Shown: piece by piece, positions 6,140 through 13,353 of the stretch
Numbering within the stretch: position 1 is the first letter of the stretch
Layout of the letters: each line of letters begins with the position of its first letter
NCBI GenBank assembly: GCA_937958475.1
Contig: CALFXR010000009.1
Location: 1-18,986, forward strand
Reading direction: 5' to 3'
DNA length: 18,986 nt
From: an uncultured Mesorhizobium sp.
GTDB taxonomy: Bacteria > Pseudomonadota > Alphaproteobacteria > Rhizobiales > Rhizobiaceae
Notes under the pieces: generated by a model
What the model was told of the DNA's origin: nothing
Database searches by the model: none
What the model saw: only the letters and a program-made list of their open reading frames with translations
Position numbers and translations under genes: made by a program

Positions 6140-6925
6140 ATGAAAAGCCTCAGATCCCTGTTCGTCGCCCTTGCGGCGCTCGTCGTCCTGCCCGCGGCCG
6201 CGGCCGACCTTCCCGACCTCGGCGGCAAGACCGTCACCGTGGTCACCGAGAACGCCTACTTCCCGCTGCAGTTCGTCGACACGAAGACCGGCCAGCCCGT
6301 CGGCTGGGAGTACGACGCCATGGCGGCGCTCGCCGCGAAGCTCAACTTCAAGGTCGAGTACAAGAACACCTCCTGGGACGCCATGATCCAGGCCGTCTCG
6401 GACAAGCAGTACGACCTCGGCATGACCGGCATCACCATCAAGGACGAGCGCAAGGAGAAGGTCGACTTCTCCGACCCGTACATGCTCTCCGAGATCTTCA
6501 TGCTGGTGCGCGCCGACGAAAGCCGTTTCGCCGATCCGAAGGCGTTCGCCGCCGACGACAAGCTGCTGGTCGGCGCCCAGGCCGGCACCTCGCCCTTCTA
6601 CGTCGCCGTCTACAACGTGCTCGACGGCAACGAGCAGAACCCGCGCATCAAGCTGTTCGAAACCTTCGCAGCCTCGGTGGCGGCGCTCCAGACCGGCGAC
6701 GTCGACCTCGTGCTGACTGACAGCGCCGGCGGCTCCGCGCTGGTCAAGGCGTCGGGCGGCAAGCTCAAGCTGGTCGGCGATGCGCTGCAGTCCGAGGAGT
6801 TCGGCTTCATCTTCCCGAAGGGCTCGGACCTCGTCGCCCCGATCAATGCCGGCATCGCCGCGCTCAAGGCCGACGGAACGTTCGACGCGATCACCCGGAA
6901 GTGGTTCGTCGACTACCAGCCCTGA
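6140..6925 (+). CDS. Polar amino acid ABC transporter, periplasmic binding protein
   Basis: This 261-residue protein is a family 3 extracellular solute-binding protein (HisJ/GlnH type) that captures an amino acid in the periplasm and delivers it to an ABC permease. A signal peptide covers residues 1 to about 22 (MKSLRSLFVALAALVVLPAAA). The mature protein shows the family pattern: VVTENAYFPLQF (34-45), GWEYDAMAALAAKL (55-68), YDLGMTGITI (91-100), the VDFSDPYM segment (108-115), AGTSPFY (148-154), DVDLVLTDS (187-195) and the C-terminal ALKADGTFDAITRKWF (241-256). The ATG at 6140 has AGGAG 6 nt upstream; a longer frame from 6077 has no such site. The ligand cannot be fixed by eye, though DLGMTGITI and the Arg in KDERKEKVDF fit alpha-amino-acid binders. 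An acetyltransferase gene follows after 16 nt, then the permease. Confidence 0.93.
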   Translation: MKSLRSLFVALAALVVLPAAAADLPDLGGKTVTVVTENAYFPLQFVDTKTGQPVGWEYDAMAALAAKLNFKVEYKNTSWDAMIQAVSDKQYDLGMTGITIKDERKEKVDFSDPYMLSEIFMLVRADESRFADPKAFAADDKLLVGAQAGTSPFYVAVYNVLDGNEQNPRIKLFETFAASVAALQTGDVDLVLTDSAGGSALVKASGGKLKLVGDALQSEEFGFIFPKGSDLVAPINAGIAALKADGTFDAITRKWFVDYQP

Positions 6926-6941
6926 CGGCACGGCGCGGATC

Positions 6942-7430
6942 GTGCACGACTTCGCCGGATACCGGCCGGGAAGCCTCGCCGGCGTGGTCGGGCTGCATGC
7001 GGCCTACTACGCCCGCGAATGGGGGTTCGGCCTCGCCTTCGAGGCCAAGGTCGCGTCGGAACTCGCCGAGTTCCTCGGCCGCATGGACGAGCGGCGCGAC
7101 CTGTTCCTGACCGCCTGGAGCGGCGACCGCCTCGACGGCTCGGTCACCGTCGACGTCACCGGCGGCGGGCCGCGCGGGCCGCACCTGCGCTGGTTCATCG
7201 TCTCCGACGCGGCGCGCGGCTCGGGCCTCGGCAAGGCGCTGATGGACCGCGCCATGGTCCATTGCGCGGCCTCGGGCGACGGAAGCTGCTGGCTGACCAC
7301 GTTTGCCGGCCTCGGCGCCGCCCGCGCCCTCTACGAGCGCCACGGCTTCGCGCTCGAGAACGAGAGCGCGGACGACCAGTGGCGGGGCGGGGTCAGGGAA
7401 CAGCTCTTCGCCCGCCCGGCGCGGAGCTGA
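6942..7430 (+). CDS. GNAT family N-acetyltransferase inside the transporter operon
   Basis: This 162-residue protein is a GCN5-related acetyltransferase, which transfers acetyl from acetyl-CoA to an amine. The acetyl-CoA loop is ARGSGLGKAL (91-100), following the beta-strand HLRWFIVSD (81-89). The C-terminal signature AARALYERHGF (126-136) is also typical. The N-terminal GYRPGSLAGVV and AAYYAREWGFG segments resemble GNAT proteins, often fused to or near MarR regulators, that I recall from rhizobia. The frame is open back to 6780 inside the previous gene, but sequence resembling the family begins only at the GTG at 6942, so I used it; its ribosome site is weak. The gene lies 16 nt after the binding protein and 2 nt before the permease, so co-expression is very likely. 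The substrate is unknown; an imported amino acid or analogue is a reasonable guess. Confidence 0.85.
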   Translation: MHDFAGYRPGSLAGVVGLHAAYYAREWGFGLAFEAKVASELAEFLGRMDERRDLFLTAWSGDRLDGSVTVDVTGGGPRGPHLRWFIVSDAARGSGLGKALMDRAMVHCAASGDGSCWLTTFAGLGAARALYERHGFALENESADDQWRGGVREQLFARPARS

Positions 7431-7432
7431 AC

Positions 7433-8242
7433 ATGGCCGGCGCCCGTGCCGCGGACGGCGGATTCCCCTGGTGGCTCGTCGTGGCCGCGATACTCGCCGC
7501 GGCGGCCGCCATTGCCGTCGCCGCGAGCGGGCTCTACAGCGAGATCTTCGCAGTCGTCGCCAAGGGCGTCGGCATCACGCTGTTCGTCACGGCGGTGGCT
7601 TTCGCGCTCGCTTCCGCGCTCGGCCTCGTCGTGGCGCTGATGGCGCTGTCGCGCTCGCGCATCCTGTCGCAGACCGCGCGCTTCTACGTCGAGATCATCC
7701 GCGGCGTGCCGATCATCGTGCTTCTGTTCTGGATCGCGTTTGCCGGCGTGCCGGCCTTCGTCGCGGCGTGGAACTACGTCTCGGCGCCGCTGCAGCAGGC
7801 CGGCCTCTTCGGCGAACTCCAGATTCGTGACATTCCGCTCCTGTGGCGGGCCGTGATCGCGCTGATGATCGCCTACTCGTCCTTCATCGCCGAGATCTTC
7901 CGCGCCGGCCTGCAGGCGGTGGACGTCGGCCAGATCGAGGCGGCCAAGGCCCTGGGCCTGAGCCGCTACCGGCGCTTCCGGCACGTCGTCTGGCCGCAGG
8001 CCTTCCGCACGATCCTGCCGCCCTACAGCAACGACTTCGTCGCCATGGTCAAGGATTCGTCGCTGGTCTCGGTGCTCGGCGTCGCCGACATCACGCAGAT
8101 GGGCAAGATCTACGCTGCCGGCACGTTCCGCTTCTTCGAGACCTATTCCATCGTCGCCTACGTCTACCTCATCCTGACTGTCGGCCTCTCGCTGGCGCTG
8201 CGCGCGCTCGAGCGGCGCATGCGAAAGGGACTGCCGCAATGA
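7433..8242 (+). CDS. Polar amino acid ABC transporter, permease
   Basis: This 269-residue inner-membrane protein belongs to the HisM/GlnP permease family. It has an N-terminal helix (about 13-31) and further helices at about 43-73, 92-113, 138-158, 200-222 and 238-258. The EAA loop that docks the ATPase is clear: EAAKALGLSRYRRFRHVVWP (169-188). The conserved EIIRGVPIIVLLFWIAF (87-103) and AYSSFIAEIFRAGLQAVDVGQ (147-167) regions match the family. The ATG lies 2 nt after the acetyltransferase stop, with GGAG 6 nt upstream. Only one permease gene is present, so it may act as a homodimer. No ATP-binding subunit is encoded anywhere in the window, so the transporter must borrow one from elsewhere in the genome. 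Confidence 0.94.
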   Translation: MAGARAADGGFPWWLVVAAILAAAAAIAVAASGLYSEIFAVVAKGVGITLFVTAVAFALASALGLVVALMALSRSRILSQTARFYVEIIRGVPIIVLLFWIAFAGVPAFVAAWNYVSAPLQQAGLFGELQIRDIPLLWRAVIALMIAYSSFIAEIFRAGLQAVDVGQIEAAKALGLSRYRRFRHVVWPQAFRTILPPYSNDFVAMVKDSSLVSVLGVADITQMGKIYAAGTFRFFETYSIVAYVYLILTVGLSLALRALERRMRKGLPQ

Positions 8243-8871
8243 GCGAGCGCATGAGCGAGGGGCTGGAGAGGGTCTACGCGGCGCGCACCGCCGACGGCCT
8301 CGCCGATGCCTATTCGGCATGGTCGACGGACTACGACCGCGAGACGCTGTCGCTCGGCTACTGCCTGCCCTTCGTGATCGCCGGCTGGGTGGCGCGCCAC
8401 GTGCCGAAGGGCGCCGGCCCGCTGCTCGACGCCGGTTGCGGTACCGGCCTTTCGGGGCCGTACTTGCGCGCGCTGGGCTACGATGCCATCGAAGGCCTCG
8501 ACTTCTCCGCCGACATGCTGGCGCTGGCGAGCCGGCGCGGCACCTATTCGGCGCTGACCAGGGCCGCCCTCGGCGGTCCGCTGCCCTATGCCGACGGACG
8601 CTTCGCCGCCTTCTTCTCGACCGGCGTCTTCACCGAGGGCCACGCGCCGGCTTCCGGCCTCGACGAACTGGTGCGGGCGACGCGGCCGGGCGGCCATGCG
8701 GTGTTCACGGTGCGCGACGTCGTGCTCGAACGCGACGGCTTCCGCGCCAGGTTCGAAGAGCTCGAGCGCGCCGGGCGCTGGCGCCCTGTCGAGGAAAGTC
8801 AGCCCTTCCGCGCTTTCGCCATCGCCGAGCCGGACGTGCTCGTCCAGGCCTTCGTCTTCGAGATCCGCTGA
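8239..8871 (+). CDS. Class I SAM-dependent methyltransferase, METTL27 (WBSCR27)-like
   Basis: This 210-residue protein has a Rossmann-fold SAM methyltransferase domain. Motif I is LLDAGCGTG (62-70). The acidic strand-2 region is IEGLDFSADMLALA (84-97), and LPYADGRFAAFFSTGVF (115-131) covers the post-motif region. The segment before it, ADAYSAWSTDYDRETLSLGY (22-41), is typical of the METTL27-like group, whose substrates are poorly known. The ATG at 8239 overlaps the permease stop (ATGA), with AAAGGGA 8 nt upstream, so it is translationally coupled to the transporter. It ends 13 nt before the convergent cyclic-di-GMP gene. A small-molecule substrate linked to the transported amino acid is inferred from context only. 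Confidence 0.88.
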   Translation: MSERMSEGLERVYAARTADGLADAYSAWSTDYDRETLSLGYCLPFVIAGWVARHVPKGAGPLLDAGCGTGLSGPYLRALGYDAIEGLDFSADMLALASRRGTYSALTRAALGGPLPYADGRFAAFFSTGVFTEGHAPASGLDELVRATRPGGHAVFTVRDVVLERDGFRARFEELERAGRWRPVEESQPFRAFAIAEPDVLVQAFVFEIR

Positions 8872-8884
8872 ACGGTCGCGGCGA

Positions 8885-10987
8885 TCAGCCCGCCGATTGG
8901 CGCCGTGCGCTGCGTGCGGCGCTTGCCCTGACGTGCTCGGCGACGATCTGGTCGAGCGGTTCCGGCCGGTGCAGGAAGAAGCCCTGGCCGAACTCGACGC
9001 CCATCTCGACCAGCATGTCGAAGGTCTGCTGGTTCTCGATCCGCTCCGCCACGACCATGTAGCCGAGGCTCTTGGCGATGCCGTTGATGGAGGCGACGAT
9101 CTCCCGGTCGAACTTGTTCTCCGCCATGTGCTGGACGAACGAGCCGTTGATCTTGATGGTGTCGATCGGAAAGCGCCGCAGGTACTCGAAGGAGCTCAGC
9201 CCGGAGCCGAAATCGTCGAGCGCGACGAGGCACTTGCGCGCCCGGGCGCTGCGCACGAAGCGCTCGGCGGCGTCGAAGTTGGTGACGGCCGCGGTCTCGG
9301 TGATCTCGAAGACGAGTTTGTGGGGCGGCGCGCAGGTCTCGTCGATGAGGCGGTCGACGAAGGACCAGAGCTGCGGGTCGCTGAGCGTCTGCGCCGACAG
9401 GTTGAAGCCGAGCACCATGCCGGTCGAGGCCATCGCGGCGGCATGCCGGCGCAGCCCGGTCGCGATGATCCAGCGGTCGAGCTTCGCCGCGATGCCGAAC
9501 CGCTCGGCCGCCGGGATGAACTCGCTCGGCGGGATCAGGCGTCCGTCGCGCCCGACCAGCCGGGCCAGCGTCTCCACGCCGTCGAACCGCGGCTTGCCGA
9601 GCTGCCACACCCTCTGGCCGTAGAGCACCAGGCGGCCGTCGTCGAGCGCGTCGAGCGTGTCCGCGGCCAGTCGTGCGGCGTTCAGACCGCCGATCGACGT
9701 GTCGGTCCGCGGCGTGAACAGGGCGCAGCGGTCGCGGCCGGCCGCCTTCGCCGCGTAGCAGGCATCGTCGGCGCTGGCGAGCGCGTCCGCCGAGGACAGC
9801 GCGTCGTCGCGGACGATGGCGATACCGATGCTGGCGGAAAGGCGCCGGCGCCCGACGTCGATTCCGAGTTCGGCGGTCCGGATCGCCGAAAGAAGTTCGC
9901 TGCCCAGCGCCTCCGCCGCGTTCTTCTCGCAGCGCGGCACCACGGCCGCGAACTCGTCGCCGCCGAGGCGCCCGGCATAGCCTTCCGGCGGCAGCACCGC
10001 TCGGATCGCCGCGGTGATGGCGCGCAGCGCGGCGTCGCCCGCGGCGTGCCCGGACACGTCATTCAGCGCCTTGAAGTAATCGAGGTCGATGTAGAACACC
10101 GCCAGCGGAAGGTGCCCGGCCATCGCCATCTGCTCGGCGAACAGCCGGTCGAAGGCGACCCGGTTGAGCAGCCCGGTCAGCGGATCATGGCGCGCCGCAT
10201 GCGCCAGTTCCTCCTCGCGGATCAACTTTTCCGTCACGTCCCTGACGGTGCCGAGGATCTGGCCCGCCGCGCCGGCCGTGTCGATGAAGCGGACGAGGCT
10301 CTCGACGTGGCGAACCGCGCCGTCGCGGCGCACGATCCGATACTGCACCGCCGTCACGCCGTCGGAGCCGGGGCCGAGGTCGTGGGCGTGCTCGGCGTGC
10401 TCCTTGTCGTCGGGATGGAGGTGGCTGTGCCAGACGGCCCGCGGCACCTGCGGCGAGCCGGCATCGATGCCGAAGATCTCCCTCGTCTTCTCGTCCCAAT
10501 GACTCTGGTTCGTCGCGATGTCGAAATGCCAGACGCCGATGCCGGTGGCGGCGAGCGCCAGCTTGAACCGTGCGTTGATCTGCTCGAGCTGGTACTCGGC
10601 CTGCTTCTGCCGGGTGATGTCGGTCTGCACGCCGACCATGCGCAGCGGCCTGCCGTCCTCGTCGCGTTCGATGACCCCGCCGCGGTCGAGCACCCAGACC
10701 CAGTGACCGTCCTTGTGCTTCAGCCTGAGTTCGGTCTCGAGGAAGTCGGTCAGGCCGGAGAGATGGCGCTCGCCGCTCGATACGGCCTGCTCGCGGTCGT
10801 CGGGATGCGTCAGCTGCAGCCACAGGTCGGCGGCGTGGGCGAGTTCGTCCTCCCGGTAGCCGAGCATCCGCGCCCAGGTCCCGGAGTAGAAGCAGGTACC
10901 GCTCGCAAGGTCCCAATCCCACAGGCCGAGCTTGGCTCGGTCGAGAGCGGTCTTCCAGATGTCCTGATCGTGCTTTTCCGCGGTCAT
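8885..10987 (-). CDS. PAS-PAS-GGDEF-EAL cyclic-di-GMP signalling protein
   Basis: This 700-residue protein has two PAS/PAC modules (about 8-130 and 135-258), each with the HPDD motif and ending in DITRQK or DVTEK. A GGDEF domain follows (about 262-425, motif GGDEF at 342-346), then an EAL domain (about 435-685). The GGDEF motif is intact, but the RxxD inhibitory site that normally lies five residues before it is absent (PPEG instead). In the EAL domain the key positions look mostly intact: ETLAR (472-476), Asn529 in FNLSAQ, EITE (561-564), DDFGSG (591-596), Lys612 and QG (668-669). The usual KID motif reads KIN (612-614). No membrane segment is seen, so it is probably cytoplasmic and senses an internal signal. 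Both synthesis and hydrolysis of cyclic-di-GMP are possible. I used the ATG at 10987; upstream ATGs at 11023 and 11029 are alternatives, and none has a good ribosome site. Confidence 0.9.
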   Translation of the reverse strand: MTAEKHDQDIWKTALDRAKLGLWDWDLASGTCFYSGTWARMLGYREDELAHAADLWLQLTHPDDREQAVSSGERHLSGLTDFLETELRLKHKDGHWVWVLDRGGVIERDEDGRPLRMVGVQTDITRQKQAEYQLEQINARFKLALAATGIGVWHFDIATNQSHWDEKTREIFGIDAGSPQVPRAVWHSHLHPDDKEHAEHAHDLGPGSDGVTAVQYRIVRRDGAVRHVESLVRFIDTAGAAGQILGTVRDVTEKLIREEELAHAARHDPLTGLLNRVAFDRLFAEQMAMAGHLPLAVFYIDLDYFKALNDVSGHAAGDAALRAITAAIRAVLPPEGYAGRLGGDEFAAVVPRCEKNAAEALGSELLSAIRTAELGIDVGRRRLSASIGIAIVRDDALSSADALASADDACYAAKAAGRDRCALFTPRTDTSIGGLNAARLAADTLDALDDGRLVLYGQRVWQLGKPRFDGVETLARLVGRDGRLIPPSEFIPAAERFGIAAKLDRWIIATGLRRHAAAMASTGMVLGFNLSAQTLSDPQLWSFVDRLIDETCAPPHKLVFEITETAAVTNFDAAERFVRSARARKCLVALDDFGSGLSSFEYLRRFPIDTIKINGSFVQHMAENKFDREIVASINGIAKSLGYMVVAERIENQQTFDMLVEMGVEFGQGFFLHRPEPLDQIVAEHVRASAARSARRQSAG

Positions 10988-11051
10988 CGAAGGGGGTCCG
11001 GAGAATATCAGGGCAACATGCATCGGCATCGAAGAAAAAACCGTTAAGCAT

Positions 11052-11201
11052 GTGCCCGGCCGGCGCCGCGTCGCAACCGGCGTCGCCGCCGGGCTCGGGC
11101 TCTGGCAGATCGCGCTGTTCGCCACGCTTCTCGCGCTCGTCGTGCTCGGCCTGCTCCGCGCGCTTTCGCGCAAGCTCGACATCAGGCAGCACGACGATTG
11201 A
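11052..11201 (+). CDS. Probable small membrane protein (49 aa)
   Basis: A GTG-started frame encodes a short basic N-terminus (PGRRR), one strong hydrophobic helix (about residues 10-36, including LWQIALFATLLALVVLGLL) and a polar tail RKLDIRQHDD. Forty-four of its 48 sense codons after the start end in G or C, as in neighbouring genes, and the membrane-helix pattern with flanking Arg/Lys is hard to get by chance. The weak point is the start: no ATG is in frame upstream, and there is no clear ribosome site before the GTG. It is divergent from the PAS-GGDEF-EAL gene, with 64 nt between starts, and lies upstream of a second small gene and leuC. No family is recognised. Confidence 0.5.
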   Translation: MPGRRRVATGVAAGLGLWQIALFATLLALVVLGLLRALSRKLDIRQHDD

Positions 11202-11251
11202 GCCGCGCTGCGCAATTGCCGGGCCGGCGAAACGCTGGTATGAGCGGCGCC

Positions 11252-11368
11252 ATGGAAGAGCTCTTCGGTGATCCCGCCTACAAGGGTTTCGTGCTGCAGG
11301 ACCGCAAGCGCCTGCCGGCGCGCTTCTTCGCGCGGATCTCGGGCGCGCTCACCAGCCGCCTCGCCTGA
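11252..11368 (+). CDS. Probable small basic protein (38 aa) upstream of leuC
   Basis: The frame reads MEELFGDPAYKGFVLQ, then a basic amphipathic stretch DRKRLPARFFARISGALTSR, then LA and stop. Thirty-three of 37 codons after the start end in G or C. An in-frame ATG at 11240 would give a 42-residue form with MSGA in front. The sequence looks like a real folded or amphipathic peptide rather than a GC-rich shadow, but I know no family for it. It ends 66 nt before leuC. It is not a leucine attenuator peptide: its five Leu codons are scattered and of common types. A promoter-like pair TTGCCG (11216-11221) and TATGAG (11239-11244), 17 nt apart, would start the transcript almost at the 11252 ATG, which would make the message leaderless. 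Confidence 0.45.
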   Translation: MEELFGDPAYKGFVLQDRKRLPARFFARISGALTSRLA

Positions 11369-11379
11369 GCCGACGGGCC

Positions 11380-11396
11380 GCCGGCGCCGCGCCGGC
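11380..11396 (+). terminator. GC hairpin between the small gene and leuC
   Basis: GCCGGCG (11380-11386) pairs perfectly with CGCCGGC (11390-11396) around a 3-nt loop, 12 nt after the 38-residue gene and 38 nt before leuC. It is followed by CTTCTTC rather than a T run, so as a terminator it would be weak. It may be only a GC-rich coincidence or a processing or stability element. Confidence 0.25.
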
Positions 11397-11434
11397 CTTC
11401 TTCAACTTCCTGATCGATCGACGGATTTGACATC

Positions 11435-12847
11435 ATGAGCGCACCGCGCACCCTCTACGACAAGATTTTCGACGACCATATCGTCGACCGCCAGCCCGAC
11501 GGCACCTGCCTGCTCTACATCGACCGCCACCTCGTCCACGAGGTGACGAGCCCGCAGGCCTTCGAAGGCCTGCGCATGGCCGGCCGCCAGGTGCGCCATC
11601 CCGAGAAGACCCTGGCCGTCGTCGACCACAACGTACCGACCTCGTCCGACCGCAAGCTCGGCATCAACAAGAGCGAGGAGAGCCGCATCCAGATTGCCGC
11701 GCTCGCGCAGAACGCCTCCGACTTCGGTGTCGAGTACTATTCCGAGAGCGACCGCCGCCAGGGCATCGTTCACATCATCGGTCCCGAGCAGGGCTTCACG
11801 CTGCCCGGCATGACCATCGTCTGCGGCGACAGCCACACCTCCACCCACGGCGCCTTCGGCGCGCTGGCCCACGGTATCGGCACGTCGGAGGTCGAGCACG
11901 TGCTCGCCACGCAGACGCTGATCCAGAAGAAGGCCAAGAACATGCTGGTGCGCGTCGACGGCCAGCTGCCGGAAGGCGTCACCGCGAAGGACATCATCCT
12001 CGCCATCATCGGCGAGATCGGCACCGCCGGCGGCACCGGCTACGTCATCGAGTATGCCGGCGAGGCGATCCGCGCGCTGTCGATGGAAGGCCGCATGACC
12101 ATCTGCAACATGTCGATCGAGGGCGGCGCCCGCGCCGGCCTGATCGCCCCCGACGAGGCCACCTTCGCCTACATCAAGGGCCGGCCGAAGGCTCCCACGG
12201 GCAAGGCCTGGGACATGGCGATGGACTACTGGAAGACGCTCTACACCGACGAGGGCGCGCATTTCGACAAGGTCGTGGTCCTCGACGCCGCGAAGCTGCC
12301 GCCGATCGTCACCTGGGGCTCCTCGCCGGAGGACGTCGTCTCGGTCACCGGCACGGTGCCCGACCCGGACCTCATCGAGGACGAGAACAAGCGCAACTCG
12401 AAGAAGCGCGCGCTCGAATACATGGGCCTGACGCCGGGGACGAAGATCACCGACATCCCCGTCGACCGCGTCTTCATCGGCTCGTGCACCAATGGCCGCA
12501 TCGAGGACCTGCGCGCCGCGGCCAGGGTCGCCGAGGGCAGGCATGTCGCCCCGACCGTCAGCGCCATGATCGTTCCGGGCTCGGGACTGGTGAAGGAGCA
12601 GGCGGAAGCCGAGGGTCTCGACAAGATCTTCATCGCCGCCGGCTTCGACTGGCGCGAGCCCGGCTGCTCGATGTGCCTGGCGATGAACGACGATCGGCTG
12701 AAGCCGCTCGAGCGCTGCGCCTCGACGTCGAATCGCAACTTCGAAGGTCGCCAGGGCTTCAAGGGGCGCACGCACCTCGTGTCGCCGGCCATGGCCGCCG
12801 CCGCGGCGATCGCCGGCCACTTCGTCGACATCCGCGACTGGCACTGA
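11435..12847 (+). CDS. leuC: 3-isopropylmalate dehydratase large subunit
   Basis: LeuC with LeuD isomerises 2-isopropylmalate to 3-isopropylmalate, the second step of leucine synthesis, in the cytoplasm. The 470-residue protein has the full aconitase-type fold and normal length. The three cysteines that hold the [4Fe-4S] cluster are present: Cys351 in GSCTNGR and Cys411 and Cys414 in GCSMC. Other family motifs are VVDHNVPT (62-69), GDSHTSTHGAFGALAHGIGTSEVEHVLATQ (131-160), IEGGARAGLIAPDE (228-241) and RNFEGRQG (434-441). The start MSAPRTLYDKIFDDH is the usual LeuC N-terminus; the ribosome site before it is poor. LeuD is not adjacent, as is common in alphaproteobacteria, where the two genes are separated. 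A strong hairpin follows 13 nt after the stop. Confidence 0.97.
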   Translation: MSAPRTLYDKIFDDHIVDRQPDGTCLLYIDRHLVHEVTSPQAFEGLRMAGRQVRHPEKTLAVVDHNVPTSSDRKLGINKSEESRIQIAALAQNASDFGVEYYSESDRRQGIVHIIGPEQGFTLPGMTIVCGDSHTSTHGAFGALAHGIGTSEVEHVLATQTLIQKKAKNMLVRVDGQLPEGVTAKDIILAIIGEIGTAGGTGYVIEYAGEAIRALSMEGRMTICNMSIEGGARAGLIAPDEATFAYIKGRPKAPTGKAWDMAMDYWKTLYTDEGAHFDKVVVLDAAKLPPIVTWGSSPEDVVSVTGTVPDPDLIEDENKRNSKKRALEYMGLTPGTKITDIPVDRVFIGSCTNGRIEDLRAAARVAEGRHVAPTVSAMIVPGSGLVKEQAEAEGLDKIFIAAGFDWREPGCSMCLAMNDDRLKPLERCASTSNRNFEGRQGFKGRTHLVSPAMAAAAAIAGHFVDIRDWH

Positions 12848-12859
12848 CCGGCCGCCGCT

Positions 12860-12891
12860 GATCCCCGGGGCTCGACAGAGGCCCGGGGATC
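12860..12891 (+). terminator. Strong hairpin terminator after leuC, probably bidirectional
   Basis: GATCCCCGGG (12860-12869) pairs perfectly with CCCGGGGATC (12882-12891). Inside, after a G-G mismatch, CTC and GAG pair around a GACA loop. No T run follows on either strand. It lies between the convergent ends of leuC and the 103-residue gene (stop at 12905), where it can serve both. Confidence 0.65.
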
Positions 12892-12904
12892 CGTCGCCCG
12901 CCGC

Positions 12905-13216
12905 TCAGTCGGCGCGGCGGATGATTTCGTGGAACTGCTCGCGCCGGCCCGGCTGGTCGCGGGCGACCACGAGCGCCAGCTTCTGCTCGTCGAACAGCTT
13001 GAACCACTCGTCCCACTCGACGAGTTCGAAGCCGCCGGCGTTCTGCGGCCGCTCGGCGCGGTCGTTGTCGAGATAGGCGGCCTGGTCGAAGACCAGCCTG
13101 AGCATCGGCTGCACGCCGGCTGCGGGCGATACGTCGACGATGGCCGGAAAGCCGGCCCGCGCCGCCGCCCAGTCCCTGATCGCCTCGTGTTCGGTCAGCG
13201 TCACCGTATCGACCAT
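12905..13216 (-). CDS. Small conserved hypothetical protein (103 aa)
   Basis: The 103-residue soluble, acidic protein starts MVDTVTLTEHEAIRDWAAAR. It has a middle stretch with LRLVFDQ (40-46) and a C-terminal WDEWFKLFDEQKLALVV (68-84). The pattern HxxIRxWAxxR, then LR-hydrophobic-F, then W-D-E-W-F-x-x-F-D-E-x-x-L-A-L resembles small rhizobial proteins I recall that are labelled hypothetical, sometimes carried in databases under a misleading glucan-branching-enzyme name. Their function is unknown to me. The ATG has GGGAG 6-7 nt upstream. The gene is convergent with leuC across the hairpin at 12860-12891 and divergent from the diguanylate cyclase gene. There is no signal peptide or membrane segment. 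Confidence 0.75.
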   Translation of the reverse strand: MVDTVTLTEHEAIRDWAAARAGFPAIVDVSPAAGVQPMLRLVFDQAAYLDNDRAERPQNAGGFELVEWDEWFKLFDEQKLALVVARDQPGRREQFHEIIRRAD

Positions 13217-13353
13217 GGTCGTCTCCCGTTCTTCATCTGCGACAAATCCGCTGCGCGAGGCGAGGTTCCACGCCTTCCGGCTGCTGCGGCATTCATCTTA
13301 ACCCGATCTTCGTCGGGCCGTGTTCCAATACGATGGAGAGACAGAGAAGGTCC

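Noticed and set aside
8588..11047. An 819-residue plus-strand frame opposite the PAS-GGDEF-EAL gene
   Set aside because: It lies antisense to a protein with clear PAS, GGDEF and EAL motifs, and has no ribosome site or recognisable fold.
10988..11215. N-terminal extension of the PAS-GGDEF-EAL protein to 776 residues
   Set aside because: The extra residues are low-complexity Ser/Arg/Pro sequence with no domain and lie opposite a better small membrane-protein frame.
11252..11368. Leucine attenuator leader peptide before leuC
   Set aside because: There is no run of Leu codons, the frame is long for a leader peptide, and the following hairpin lacks a T run.
11402..12844. A 480-residue minus-strand frame opposite leuC
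   Set aside because: leuC is certain on the plus strand; the antisense product is biased in Asp/Val/Ala/Arg with no domain.
13240..13268. GGAAC on the minus strand (GTTCC at 13264) as an EcfG promoter for the 103-residue gene
   Set aside because: At the right distance there is no CGTT or GTT; only one half of the motif is present.
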